DNA of 64,000 nt from Acrocarpospora macrocephala (GCF_009687865.1 NZ_BLAE01000040.1:40104-104103); one strand, 5' to 3'; positions 1 through 8,809 are shown, counted from the first letter of the stretch. Notes: generated from the sequence alone by a model not told the origin. Program-made: numbers and translations.

Positions 1-2
1 TG

Positions 3-59
3 CCCTGGACCCACCCCGAGGAGGTCAACCGGGCGCTACTCGACTTCCTCGCCCGCTGA
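3..59 (+). CDS. C-terminal tail of an alpha/beta hydrolase-like protein (partial)
   Basis: An open frame enters from the left edge and stops at a TGA at 57-59. The 18 residues end in HPEEVNRALLDFLAR. A His-Pro-Glu followed by an amphipathic 'N..LLDFL' helix is the usual end of alpha/beta-hydrolase fold enzymes (haloalkane dehalogenase, epoxide hydrolase and MhpC types), where the last helix follows the catalytic His. Only the tail is inside the window, so substrate and full family cannot be judged. Confidence 0.5.
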   Translation, partial: PWTHPEEVNRALLDFLAR

Positions 60-201
60 CGCTTTCCGCGCGTACCGGACCAGCCGGTGCTTTAGGTCGG
101 GGTATGCCGGACCGTGGGTCGCAGAGGTGTTTGCCCAGGTAGAGCAACTTGTGGGGAGAAATATGCGGTGGAAGACTGGGACTGACGTGAGGGGGAACGT
201 C

Positions 202-564
202 ATGATCGAGGTCAAGAGCATCGAAAAGCCGGACGAGCGCCGCGATTTCCCGCTGGGGCACCTGGAAGTATGCAACCTGACCGGCCTGAGCTTCGGTGTG
301 GCCACCTTCGAGCCCGGATGGTGCTGGTCCGAATCGGTCAAGTCCATCGCGGGCACGGAACTCTGCGAGACCCGCCACAACGGCTTCGTCGTCACCGGCC
401 GCATGCGCTTCCGCATGAACGACGGCACCGAAGCAGAAGTCGGCCCCGGCGACGTCTTCGTCTGCCCCCCGGGCCACAACGCCTGGGTGGTCGGCGACGA
501 ACCCGCCATCGTGTACGACTTCGCGGGCGGCGCCGCCGAATACGCAAAGGCAACGAACGCCTGA
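202..564 (+). CDS. Small cupin-domain protein
   Basis: A 120-residue single-domain cupin. I chose ATG 202 because GAGGGGG lies just upstream and the protein then begins directly with the fold; the frame is open back to a GTG/ATG at 127. The two cupin motifs are visible: a first strand pair ending in HNGFVVTGRMRF and the second motif GPGDVFVCPPGHNAWVV, with the Gly-x5-Pro-x-Gly-His pattern. The first motif has TRHNGF rather than a full HxH, so metal binding may be incomplete. No signal peptide. It stands alone, convergent with the CBM2 gene. Proteins of this kind are small-molecule-binding or isomerase-like; no specific reaction can be assigned. Confidence 0.75.
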   Translation: MIEVKSIEKPDERRDFPLGHLEVCNLTGLSFGVATFEPGWCWSESVKSIAGTELCETRHNGFVVTGRMRFRMNDGTEAEVGPGDVFVCPPGHNAWVVGDEPAIVYDFAGGAAEYAKATNA

Positions 565-619
565 GCATTAGCTGCTCGGCAGGAAGATTGGCGCGACCAC
601 ATTATTCGGCGGCGAATAC

Positions 620-646
620 GACCGGCGAGATCCCGTCCCGCCGGTC
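620..646. terminator. Hairpin between convergent genes
   Basis: GACCGGCG at 620-627 pairs perfectly with CGCCGGTC at 639-646 around an 11-nt loop. It lies between the stops of the cupin gene (+) and the CBM2 gene (-) and could end both transcripts. There is no U-tract, which is common for actinobacterial terminators. Confidence 0.45.
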
Positions 647-661
647 CCGTCGAGCTGCGTC

Positions 662-1090
662 TCAGAGGAATGTCACCACGCACGGAACGCCATTGAGCGT
701 GACCCCGGTCGGGTTGGCGTTCACCCCGGTATAGGTGGCCGTGAAGCCCATCCCATGGGAAGCGCCGGGAGCGATGGACGCGTACCAGGTGGGATTGGTG
801 GCCTGCACGCTCGGCGGTGTCTGGGACCAGACCCCACTCCACGACGAGATGACCTGCTGGTCGCCAGAGAAGACGAACTGCAGGATCCACGGGCTGAACG
901 TAATGGTCCCCGTATTGCTCACGGTCAGCGCCACCACGAATCCCGTGCCCCAGTCGGTGGCGTCGTAGGTCACCGCACAGCCGTACGCCGCCGAACTCGC
1001 CGTGGCCGCGGGCGTGCCCGCGCCGACGAACAGCGGTAACGCGAGGGCGACCGCGGCTACCCGCGCGATCGTGGATTTCAGCGACCTCAT
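662..1090 (-). CDS. Secreted stand-alone CBM2-type carbohydrate-binding protein
   Basis: A 142-residue exported protein. The N-terminus MRSLKSTIARVAAVALALPL is a Sec signal peptide with cleavage expected near ATASSA. The rest (residues ~35-142) is one bacterial CBM2 domain: a Cys near the start (GCAVTYDA), paired with a Cys near the end (NGVPCVV), and three exposed tryptophan positions typical of cellulose/chitin binding (DATDWGTGF, SSWSGVWSQ, NPTWYAS). ATG 1090 is preferred over an in-frame start at 1174 because AGGAAGG precedes it and it begins the signal peptide. No catalytic domain is fused and no glycoside hydrolase is adjacent. It may act as a secreted binding or adhesion module, or sit beside an enzyme encoded elsewhere. 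Confidence 0.85.
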   Translation of the reverse strand: MRSLKSTIARVAAVALALPLFVGAGTPAATASSAAYGCAVTYDATDWGTGFVVALTVSNTGTITFSPWILQFVFSGDQQVISSWSGVWSQTPPSVQATNPTWYASIAPGASHGMGFTATYTGVNANPTGVTLNGVPCVVTFL

Positions 1091-1417
1091 GGCACGCCTT
1101 CCTGTTGATGAGCGATCCGCTGTGAGCGTCCGATCCCCTTTGGACCGCGTCAACGGACATCCCTCGCCCGCCATTCGCCGCGCAGTTCACCGGAGCCTCC
1201 GGCCTGAAGATTTCAGGCGGGATTGCTCATCGCCGGGGAGATCCCAGGCGCGCCCGTGATCGGCGAGCTGATCCCCCGTGGGGACCGTGCGATTGTCGTG
1301 AGATGACGCATCGCCCCAGGTCACACGCCGAAACTTTGCCTTGGTTCGGGACGTTGTGGCCAGACATCGCCGTTCTTTGACTAGAAGGGGGTGAGCACCT
1401 CACATTCGGGGGGTCGC
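1091..1417. promoter_or_regulatory. Divergent intergenic region between the CBM2 and histidine kinase genes
   Basis: About 330 bp with no convincing gene. It must hold the promoters for both divergent genes. The one clear structure is an inverted repeat, GCCTGAA at 1202-1208 and TTCAGGC at 1212-1218 with a 3-nt centre, which could be an operator. No strong -35/-10 pair stands out. Confidence 0.35.
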
Positions 1418-2782
1418 ATGTTGAGCTGGTACCGATCATCATCGTTTCGGGCGCGTAGGACACTTGCGGCCGGGGCTCTCGTGGCGCTGGTCTGCGTCGG
1501 GGTCAGCTTTCTGTTCCTCCTGTTCGCGGGTGCCAAGGAGGCGGACAGGGCCCGGGATCGGGCCACCGGGGCCTGGAGCCGGGTGGTGCCCCTCATCAGG
1601 GAAGGCCCCCTTCCCGCCGTGCTGGAGAAGGGCAGGGTCGAGGCGATTCAGGTCCTGAACGCGCATGGCCGGCCGGTCGCGGCGACCCGGGGGCTCGTCG
1701 GCAAGCCGCCGATGGCCACCTTCCTCCCGGCCAGCAGCAACGTGCGCGCCGCGCGGGTGTTGTGCCCTCCGGCGGGCTTGAAGGGCTGCATGACCGTCGT
1801 GTCGTACAAGGTGTACCAGCCGGATGGGATCTGGCCGCTCTACATCGCGGTCCCGATCGTCCCCTGGTACGGCGACGTCACCGCGCTGCTCCTGGCGGTC
1901 TGCGTGTCCGTGGTGGTGACCACGATGATGACCGCGTGGGTGTTCCGCGATCTCACCAAGGTGGTGACTCCGATGAACGCCATCCGTACCGAACTGGCGG
2001 AGATCACCGCCACCCGGCTCGATCGCCGGGTCCCGGTGCCCCAGTACGGGAGGTATTCGGAGCTCAAGTGCCTGGCCGAAACGGTGAACGGCACCCTGGA
2101 CCGGCTCGAAGGCGCGTACAAGCAGCTGCGGCAGTTCACCTCGGACGCCTCCCACGACCTGCGCAGCCCGATCACCGCGATGCGGGTGCAGCTGGACGAT
2201 GCGCTCATGTATCCGCGGGACACCGACTGGCCGAAGATGACCAAGGAGGTGCTCGCCGGGCTCGACCGGCTTCAGGCGATCGTGACCGACCTGCTGACCC
2301 TCGCCCGATTGGACGCGCATGCCCCGCTCAGCCGTGAGGTGACCGATCTGAGCGAGCTGGCCGGTGCCGAGGTGAAGCGCCGGGCCTACCGGGTGGAGAT
2401 CGTCAAGGATCTCCAGCCGAACGTGCTCATCGACTGTGACCGGCTGCGGGTCACGCGGGTGCTGGTCAACCTGCTCGACAACGCCGAACGTCACGCCACC
2501 TCAAAGGTCACCGTCAGCGTGCGAGCCGAGGGATCGGCGGCGATCCTGGAGGTGGTCGACGACGGTGCCGGAATAGCTCTCGAACACCGGGAGATGGTCT
2601 TCGAACGATTCACCCGGCTGGACGCCTCGCGCGATCGGGACTCGGGGGGAACCGGGTTGGGGCTCGCGATCGCGCGGGAAATCGCCGAGGCGCACGGGGG
2701 CACGTTGACCATTCAGGACAGCGAGCGAGGGGCGCGTTTTGTCCTGCGTGTCCCCGTACACGGGGCTGTCAGCCCTGCTTGA
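1418..2782 (+). CDS. Membrane sensor histidine kinase
   Basis: A 454-residue two-component sensor. TM1 is at residues ~15-38, then an extracytoplasmic loop of ~115 residues containing two cysteines, TM2 at ~154-176, a HAMP region (~177-230), the dimerisation/phosphoacceptor box SDASHDLRSPIT with His at ~246, and a full ATPase domain with N box NLLDNAERHA, G1 DDGAGI and G2 GGTGLGLAI. ATG 1418 has a G-rich Shine-Dalgarno stretch (1408-1413); a GTG at 1391 is in frame but abuts its own G-rich run. No response regulator lies next to it, so it is an orphan here. The gene end overlaps the convergent DUF4394 gene by 14 bp. The signal sensed is unknown. Confidence 0.9.
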   Translation: MLSWYRSSSFRARRTLAAGALVALVCVGVSFLFLLFAGAKEADRARDRATGAWSRVVPLIREGPLPAVLEKGRVEAIQVLNAHGRPVAATRGLVGKPPMATFLPASSNVRAARVLCPPAGLKGCMTVVSYKVYQPDGIWPLYIAVPIVPWYGDVTALLLAVCVSVVVTTMMTAWVFRDLTKVVTPMNAIRTELAEITATRLDRRVPVPQYGRYSELKCLAETVNGTLDRLEGAYKQLRQFTSDASHDLRSPITAMRVQLDDALMYPRDTDWPKMTKEVLAGLDRLQAIVTDLLTLARLDAHAPLSREVTDLSELAGAEVKRRAYRVEIVKDLQPNVLIDCDRLRVTRVLVNLLDNAERHATSKVTVSVRAEGSAAILEVVDDGAGIALEHREMVFERFTRLDASRDRDSGGTGLGLAIAREIAEAHGGTLTIQDSERGARFVLRVPVHGAVSPA

Positions 2783-3611
2783 GCGGCACCGCGATGTCGA
2801 CGACCTGCTGCTTCGCCGGGAAGGCTCCCAGCGATGAGGCGCGGCCGGTGAGCAGGTCCACGGTGTAGAAGCGGTAGCCGCCGGAGACCTTCAGCGTGGC
2901 GAAACCGCGGTTGCTCCCACGGCTGCTGAAGATATCGAAACCGGTGCCGCCGGAAGCCGTCACGCCCAGTTTGCCGGTCGGGGCCAGCGAGCCCGCGTTG
3001 GCCGGAGACTGGATGCTGACCTGGTCGGCGCCGAGGTCGAACAGGGTGGTCGCGGTGGCGGGGTTCAGGTCGTTGTTGGTGTAGGCCGCGCCGGAGACGC
3101 CGGTCGCCGTCGCGCCGGTGGTGGCCGGGGGCACGGGCGGGTTGGTGAGCGTGCCGTCGGTGGCGGTGGTGCCGGCGGCGGGCGCGCCCATGGGGTCGTC
3201 GATGTTGTGCCGGAGGTTCTGCCCGGTGTCGCTGATCACCCGCAGCCGGTTGGCGGCCGGGTTGAAGTCGACGCCGAAGTTCTTCCCGGTCAGGGCGACC
3301 GTGAGCTGGGAGACCTTGGTCGCCTTGGCGGTGGTGGGGCTGACGACGTAGACGCCCCCCTTGTCGCCGACGCCGTAGAGCTTGCCGTTCTGCACGCGGT
3401 AGTCGATGCCGACCAGCTTCCCGTCCCCCTTGAGCGCCGTGACCTTGCCGATCACGAAGGTGGAACCGGGGCTGCCGGCCTCGAAGATGACCAGTCGCTG
3501 CGTGCTGGTGAGTCCGATGACCTTGATGCTGTCGCGGCTCGCGCTCGCGGGTGCTGCGGCGACGGTGACCGCCGCCAGCGCGAGCAGGCCGGTGGCCAGA
3601 GTCCTGCGCAT
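2769..3611 (-). CDS. Secreted DUF4394 domain protein
   Basis: A 280-residue exported protein. The signal peptide is MRRTLATGLLALAAVTVAAA with cleavage near ASAS. The mature part matches the DUF4394 pattern: an opening 'IKVIGLTSTQRLVIFEA', repeated 'VGIDYRVQNGKLYGVGDKG', 'GVDFNPAANRLRVISDTGQN', 'AAYTNNDLNP' and 'GGYRFYTVDLLTGRAS', which resembles a beta-propeller-like repeat protein. The start at 3611 has AAGGAG a few bases upstream; an in-frame ATG at 3650 is less likely because it would bury the signal peptide. The function of the family is not established; it is probably an extracellular surface or binding protein. Confidence 0.85.
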   Translation of the reverse strand: MRRTLATGLLALAAVTVAAAPASASRDSIKVIGLTSTQRLVIFEAGSPGSTFVIGKVTALKGDGKLVGIDYRVQNGKLYGVGDKGGVYVVSPTTAKATKVSQLTVALTGKNFGVDFNPAANRLRVISDTGQNLRHNIDDPMGAPAAGTTATDGTLTNPPVPPATTGATATGVSGAAYTNNDLNPATATTLFDLGADQVSIQSPANAGSLAPTGKLGVTASGGTGFDIFSSRGSNRGFATLKVSGGYRFYTVDLLTGRASSLGAFPAKQQVVDIAVPLKQG

Positions 3612-3716
3612 GTCCGTGCTCCTTTGCATGAGTGAAATCGAGGGCGACACCTCTCATTCGGCGCGGTACGGCATGCGGATTGCCAGCGGGAGCCTCCAGG
3701 AACGAGAAACCTGGTG

Positions 3717-5078
3717 TCACGGTCGTGCTGGTAGGAAGAAGGAGGCCATGACCGCGAGGATGCTCACCCCGGCGCAGACCGCGAAGCCCGTGGAGAAGGC
3801 CAGGCCGCTCCCTTCCGACAGGACGAGCGCGATGACGGCGGTGCCGAGGCTGCTGCCGACGGTTCTGGCGATGCTGTTGACGCTCGTCGCCTCACCGGTG
3901 TTGCCCGCGGGGACGGCGTCGATGATCGCGTTGGGCATGGCCGCGAACGCCAGGCCGATGCCCGCGCCGGTGAGTGCCCCGGCCGCCAGGATCTGCCAGG
4001 CCTCCTCGTGCGCGAAGGTGAGCAGCACGAACGCGCCCGCGACCGCCGCGGCCCCGGCGACCATCGGCGGCCGGGGCCCGTGACGGCGCACCAGCACACC
4101 GGCCAGCGGCCCGGAGACCAGCATCGTCAGCGTCGTGGGCAGCAGGAACAGGCCGGCCTCGGTGACGGTCACGCCGAACCCGCCGTCCGGCAGCAGGAGC
4201 AGGGCCGGCACCAGCAGGAACGTGCCGAACATCGCGAACCCCAGCAGCAGGCTGACCAGGTCGGCGGCCCAGACGCCCCGGGGCCGCAGCAGCCGCAGGT
4301 CGATCAGCGGCTCGCGCGTCCGGCGTTCGACCCGGACGAACAGCGGCAGCGTGAGCAGCCCCGTGCCGAGCAGCGTGAGGGTCGCCGGGTGCCCCCAGCC
4401 CCAGTCGCTGGCCTTGCTGATCGCCAGTAGCAGGGCCACCAGCGACACCGAGAGCAGCGCGGTGCCCGGCAGGTCGAGACGGCCGGGCGAACGCCGCCCC
4501 CGACCGGGCACCCCGGCGGCCGCTCCGGCCAGCGCGACGGCGATGACGATCAGGGAGAACCAGAACAACCAGTGCCACGACAGGTGGTCCACGACCGGCC
4601 CCGCGGCCACGATGCCGACCCCCGCGCCGACCCCGACCATCGCCGACAGCAGCCCGATGACGACGCTGACCCGCTCACGCGGCAGCTCGTCCCGCACGAT
4701 GCCGATGGACAGCGGCATGATCGCCCCGGCCGCCCCCTGAAGGGCACGCGCCACGACGAGCGTCGCGAGGTCCGTCGCCAGCGCGGCCAGCAGCGTCCCG
4801 GCCGCCAGCAGCCCGAGCACGGCCAGCAGCACCATGCGTTTGCCCATCATGTCGCCGAGCCGGCCGAGGACGGGCGTCAGCACCGAGGCCGACAGCAGAT
4901 AGGCGGTGACCACCCAGCTAGCGTCGGCAGTGGAGACGCCCAGGTCACGGGCGATGGCCGGGAGCGCAGGGGCGACCAGCGACTGCAGCACCGAGAACGC
5001 CAGCCCGCCCAGCGACAGGGACAGCAGCATGACCGCGGACCCGGAACGGGGCCGTGCCCTCTCGCCGAAGTCAAGCAT
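3717..5078 (-). CDS. MFS transporter, DHA2-like drug/metabolite exporter
   Basis: A 453-residue polytopic membrane protein of the major facilitator superfamily. Motif A is seen after TM2 (GRLGDMMGKR), the motif-C-like Gly-rich stretch GVGAGVGIVAAGPVVD is in TM5, and the N-terminal 'APALPAIARDLG' is typical of drug:H+ antiporters. Hydrophobic segments fill almost the whole length, 12-14 in number. It is the last gene of a minus-strand run, 76 bp after the PaoC-like gene, and GGGGTGA precedes ATG 5078. Co-transcription with the oxidoreductase would suggest export of a substrate or product of that enzyme, but this is inference; many such pumps export unrelated drugs. Confidence 0.85.
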   Translation of the reverse strand: MLDFGERARPRSGSAVMLLSLSLGGLAFSVLQSLVAPALPAIARDLGVSTADASWVVTAYLLSASVLTPVLGRLGDMMGKRMVLLAVLGLLAAGTLLAALATDLATLVVARALQGAAGAIMPLSIGIVRDELPRERVSVVIGLLSAMVGVGAGVGIVAAGPVVDHLSWHWLFWFSLIVIAVALAGAAAGVPGRGRRSPGRLDLPGTALLSVSLVALLLAISKASDWGWGHPATLTLLGTGLLTLPLFVRVERRTREPLIDLRLLRPRGVWAADLVSLLLGFAMFGTFLLVPALLLLPDGGFGVTVTEAGLFLLPTTLTMLVSGPLAGVLVRRHGPRPPMVAGAAAVAGAFVLLTFAHEEAWQILAAGALTGAGIGLAFAAMPNAIIDAVPAGNTGEATSVNSIARTVGSSLGTAVIALVLSEGSGLAFSTGFAVCAGVSILAVMASFFLPARP

Positions 5079-5154
5079 GCGCCGTCACCCCGGCGGCCCG
5101 GATCGGCAGCCTGCCGGAGCGCAGCGGCCGACCGGCCCGGCGAACGGCCACACC

Positions 5155-7281
5155 TCACGCAACACCGACGGCTCCCCGCACCTCGGCGCCCTCGGCCTCC
5201 AGCACCCGGTCCAGGCGGATCGGGAGCGTGCGCTGACGTACGCCGGTGGCGTGCCAGACGGCGTTGGCGATCGCGGCGGCCGTGCCGGCCGTGCCGATCT
5301 CGCCGAGGCCGTTGAGACCCAGCGGGTCCTGCGGCTCGTAGTCGGGCACGAATTCAGCCTCGATGTCCGGCACGTCGGCGTGCGCGGCGATGTGATAGCC
5401 GGCGAAGTCGGGGTTGACCTGCCTGCCGGTGGCCGGGTCGCGCACGCCCTCCTCGTGCAGGGCCATCGACAGGCCCATGATCATTCCACCGACGACCTGG
5501 CTGCGGGCCAGCAACGGGTTGATCACCCGGCCGACGGCGAACATGCCGAGCATCCTGCGCACGCGTACCTCACCGGTCGCCGGGTCGACGCTCACCTCCG
5601 CGAACACCGCGCTGAAGGTGTGCCGTTCCGTCGCGGGCTGGTAGTCGATCAGCGCCGTGGTGTCGACGGTGGCCGTCACCGGCCGGGCCGGGTCGCCGAG
5701 CCGTTCGCGCAGCTTCGCGGCGGCCTGGGTGATCGCGAACGACCAGGACGTCGTGCCGCGGGAACCGCCGGCGCCCCAGGCCATGCCGAGGTCGCTGTCG
5801 GCGATCCGGATCCGGATCCGCTCGGTCCCGACGCCCAGCGTGTCGGCCGCCACGGCGGTCAGCGCGGTGCGTGCCCCGGTGCCGATGTCGGTCGCGCCGA
5901 CGGCCACGGTGAAGGTGCCGTCGGCCTCCGCCGTGATCGACGCCGTCGAGGGGAAGACGCCGGCGCTGAAGCAGGTGGCGGCTAGTCCGGTGCCGATGAG
6001 CAGCCGTCCTTCGCGGCGCGTCCGGGGCCGGTGGTCACGCCCGGCCCAGCCGAACCGGCGGGCCCCCTCCCGCAGGCACGCCACCGAGCGGCGGCTGCTG
6101 AACGGCAGCCCGGACACCGGGCCGACGGCGGGCTGGTTGCGCAGCCGCAGGTCGAGCGGGTCGAGGCCGAGCCGTTCCGCGACCTCGTCCATGGCCGATT
6201 CGAGGGCGAACGACCCGGGCGTCGCACCGGGCCCGCGCATCGGGCTCGGCGGCAGGATGTCGAGCGGGACGGCGGTCAGCTCGGTGCGGATCGCCGGGGC
6301 CGCGTACAACGTCCTGGCCTGCTCGGTGCACCACTCGATGTACTCGGCCAGCGGGGACAGCGCGAACGCCGGGCGGTGGTGGACGGCGCGCAGGCGGCCG
6401 TCGGCGTCGGCGCCGATACGCAGCCACTGGTCGGTCGGCGGGCGCAGCGCGGTGGCCAGGAACACCTGCTCGCGGGTGAGCACGACGCGGACGGGACGCC
6501 CGAAAGACCGGCTCGCCATCGAGGCGAGGATCACCTGCGGGCCGCACGGTCCCTTGGCGCCGAAACCGCCGCCGACGTGCTCGGCCCTGATGTGCACGTG
6601 GTCCCTGTCGACGCCGAACAACGTCGCCAGGACCTGCGACACGCTGAACGGCCCCTGGTTGGAGTCCACGGCGTGCAGGTGGCCGTCCTGCCACCACGCG
6701 GTCGCGGCGTGCGGCTCCATCGCGGAGCAGTTCTCTTCGGGGGTGCGGTACCGCTCGTCCACCACGACGGCCGAGGCGGCCAGCTCGGCCTCGATGTCGC
6801 CGGTGTCGGCCTCCGGGCCGAAGGCGGTGGACGCCGGGCGGGCGGCGGGGTGGTCGAGCCGGAAGTCCACGTCGTGCGGGTACGGCTCGTAGGTCACCAC
6901 GACCGCCCCGGCGGCGGCCCGCGCCTGTTCGGGTGTCTCCGCCACGACCAGGACGACCGGGCGGCCGGCGTACGGGACGACGTCGTCCTGCAACAGCAGC
7001 AGACTGCCGTCGGGGCCGAAGTAGTTGCCCGCCCGGGGATCGAGCCGGGGCGCGTTGCGGTGGTCGAGCACGCCGAGCACGCCGGGCATGCCGAGCGCGG
7101 CCGAGGCGTCGACGGCGCTGATCCGGCCCCTGGCGACGGTGGCGGTGATCACCCAGCCGTGGGCGAGGTCCGGCGCGGGTTCGTCGGCGGCGTACCGGGC
7201 GGCGCCGGTGACCTTGAGGCGGCCCTCGATCCGGGGGCGGGCGTCGCCGATGGCGGCGGTGGCCGGTTGTTCGGTGCTCAT
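5155..7281 (-). CDS. paoC: Molybdenum-binding subunit of aldehyde oxidoreductase (PaoC-like)
   Basis: A 708-residue large subunit of the xanthine oxidase family. An a/b hammerhead N-terminal domain (residues ~15-120, 'RPRIEGRLKVTGAARYAADE') is followed by the molybdopterin-binding domain with the 'GGGFGAKG' loop and 'MRGPGATPGSFALESAMDE' segment. The catalytic Glu is in the C-terminal NGLGEIGTAG motif, which holds the base that activates water at the Mo centre. ATG 7281 overlaps the stop of the FAD subunit by ATGA, which fixes the start. The length and the company of a separate FAD subunit carrying extra cysteines match PaoABC/YagTSR, which oxidises aromatic aldehydes. It is cytoplasmic here, with no signal peptide. 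The exact aldehyde is unknown. Confidence 0.88.
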   Translation of the reverse strand: MSTEQPATAAIGDARPRIEGRLKVTGAARYAADEPAPDLAHGWVITATVARGRISAVDASAALGMPGVLGVLDHRNAPRLDPRAGNYFGPDGSLLLLQDDVVPYAGRPVVLVVAETPEQARAAAGAVVVTYEPYPHDVDFRLDHPAARPASTAFGPEADTGDIEAELAASAVVVDERYRTPEENCSAMEPHAATAWWQDGHLHAVDSNQGPFSVSQVLATLFGVDRDHVHIRAEHVGGGFGAKGPCGPQVILASMASRSFGRPVRVVLTREQVFLATALRPPTDQWLRIGADADGRLRAVHHRPAFALSPLAEYIEWCTEQARTLYAAPAIRTELTAVPLDILPPSPMRGPGATPGSFALESAMDEVAERLGLDPLDLRLRNQPAVGPVSGLPFSSRRSVACLREGARRFGWAGRDHRPRTRREGRLLIGTGLAATCFSAGVFPSTASITAEADGTFTVAVGATDIGTGARTALTAVAADTLGVGTERIRIRIADSDLGMAWGAGGSRGTTSWSFAITQAAAKLRERLGDPARPVTATVDTTALIDYQPATERHTFSAVFAEVSVDPATGEVRVRRMLGMFAVGRVINPLLARSQVVGGMIMGLSMALHEEGVRDPATGRQVNPDFAGYHIAAHADVPDIEAEFVPDYEPQDPLGLNGLGEIGTAGTAAAIANAVWHATGVRQRTLPIRLDRVLEAEGAEVRGAVGVA

Positions 7282-8270
7282 CGTCCGTCCCTCTCTGCGA
7301 GTTCGGTCAGCACGGCCTCGATGAGGTTGCGCGCCAGCGTCACCTTGTACGCGTTGCCGGGCAGCGGGTCCGCGGTGGCCAGTTCCGCCTCGGCCGCGCC
7401 GCGGAACCGGTCGGGGGTGGCGGGCGCGTCCCGCAGCACCTCCTCGGCGGTACGGGCCCGCCACGGGCGTGAGGCCACCCCGCCGAGCGCGATGCGCGCG
7501 TCCCGCACGAAGCCGTCGTGGACGTCCAGGGCGACCGCGACCGACACGGTGGCGAAGGCGTACGACGCGCGCTCGCGGACCTTCCGGTAGCGCGACCGCC
7601 GGGCGGCGGCGACCGGCGGTAGGACGATCTCGGTGATCAGCGCGCCGGGCGGCAACGCCGTCTCCAGGTCGGGGCGGTCGCCGACCGGCAGGTAGAAGTC
7701 CGCCAGCGGGATCTCGCCGGGTCCTTCGAGCGTCTCGTACCGGACCACCGCCTCGAACGCGGCCAGCGGCACCGCCATGTCCGAGGGGTGGGTCGCCGCG
7801 CAGTGGCCGGTCCAGCCGAGGACGGCGTGGTTGTGGTGCGCGCCGGTGATCGCCGCACAGCCGCTGCCGGGCGCGCGCTTGTTGCACGGTTGCGACAGGT
7901 CCGCGAAGTATCCGCAGCGGGTGCGCTGGAGCAGGTTGCCGCCGACCGTGGCCATGTTCCGCAACTGGCCCGACGCGCCCGCCAGCACCGCCTGGCTCAG
8001 CGCCGGATACCGGCGCCGCACCTCGGGGTGGGCGGCGGCGTCGCTGTTGGTGGTGGTCGCGCCGATGGCCAGGCCGCCGTCTGGGGTCTCGCGTACGCCG
8101 CCCAGGGGGAGCCGCCGCACGTCCACCAGGCGGCCGGGCGTCTCGACCCCGTGTTTCATCAGGTCGACGAGGTTGGTGCCGCCGCCCAGGTACCGGGCGT
8201 CGTCGTGCTCGGCGACCAGCGTCAGGGCCTCGCGGACCCCGGAGGCGCGCCGGTAGGAGAACTCCCTCAT
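7278..8270 (-). CDS. paoB: FAD and [4Fe-4S] subunit of aldehyde oxidoreductase (PaoB-like)
   Basis: A 330-residue FAD-binding subunit. The flavin loop is ARYLGGGTNLVDLMK, and the second FAD contact is GQLRNMATVGGNLLQRTRC. Residues ~115-150 contain the cysteine insert typical of PaoB and absent from ordinary xanthine dehydrogenase subunits: RTRC, QPCNKR, PGSGCAA and TGHCAATHPSD, four Cys for an extra [4Fe-4S] cluster. It carries electrons from the [2Fe-2S] clusters to FAD. ATG 8270 overlaps the stop of the upstream iron-sulfur subunit by 4 bp, and its own stop overlaps the start of PaoC, so the three are translationally coupled. Confidence 0.88.
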   Translation of the reverse strand: MREFSYRRASGVREALTLVAEHDDARYLGGGTNLVDLMKHGVETPGRLVDVRRLPLGGVRETPDGGLAIGATTTNSDAAAHPEVRRRYPALSQAVLAGASGQLRNMATVGGNLLQRTRCGYFADLSQPCNKRAPGSGCAAITGAHHNHAVLGWTGHCAATHPSDMAVPLAAFEAVVRYETLEGPGEIPLADFYLPVGDRPDLETALPPGALITEIVLPPVAAARRSRYRKVRERASYAFATVSVAVALDVHDGFVRDARIALGGVASRPWRARTAEEVLRDAPATPDRFRGAAEAELATADPLPGNAYKVTLARNLIEAVLTELAERDGR

Positions 8271-8809
8271 CCCGTCACCGCCGCACGCGCAGCGGTCTCG
8301 AGCACGGCGCGCACGATCGACGGGTACGCGCCGCAGCGGCACAGGTTGCCGCTCATCCGCTCGCGCACCTCCGCCGCGTCGAGTTCCGTCGTCGGCCCGT
8401 CGGGGGAGACGTCGGCGGTGGCGGCGCTCGGCCAGCCCGCCGCGTGTTCGGCCAGCGCGCCGACCGCCGAGCAGAGTTGCCCCGGCGTGCAGAACCCGCA
8501 CTGGAACCCGTCCAGCCGCACGAACGCCTCCTGGATCGGCCGCAACCCGCCCTCGCCCGAAAGGCCCTCGACCGTGGTGACGCGCGCGCCCTCGGCGGCG
8601 ACGGCCAGCGTCAGGCAGGACACCACCCGCCGACCGTCGGCCAGGACGGTGCACGCGCCGCACTGCCCGTGGTCGCAGCCCTTCTTCGGGCCGGTGTGAC
8701 CGACGTCTTCGCGCAGCGCGTCGAGCAGTGTCCTGCGGTTGTCTACGCGGAGCCGATGGGTCACGTCGTTGACCTCCAGCGTGATCTCGCTGGAGAAGTC
8801 ATCAGTCAT
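8267..8809 (-). CDS. paoA: [2Fe-2S] subunit of aldehyde oxidoreductase (PaoA-like)
   Basis: A 180-residue subunit with two [2Fe-2S] clusters. The plant-ferredoxin-type cluster is held by CDHGQCGAC...C in the first domain, and the second cluster by CGFCTPGQ and GNLCRCGAYPSI. Two ATG codons lie six bases apart; GAGAGGA touches the first (8815) and is 7 nt from the second (8809), so 8809 is the better start. E. coli PaoA has a Tat leader; this one starts directly at the fold, so the enzyme should be cytoplasmic. The 283-bp gap upstream (8810-9092) should hold the operon promoter; I see no clear operator in it. Confidence 0.88.
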   Translation of the reverse strand: MTDDFSSEITLEVNDVTHRLRVDNRRTLLDALREDVGHTGPKKGCDHGQCGACTVLADGRRVVSCLTLAVAAEGARVTTVEGLSGEGGLRPIQEAFVRLDGFQCGFCTPGQLCSAVGALAEHAAGWPSAATADVSPDGPTTELDAAEVRERMSGNLCRCGAYPSIVRAVLETAARAAVTG

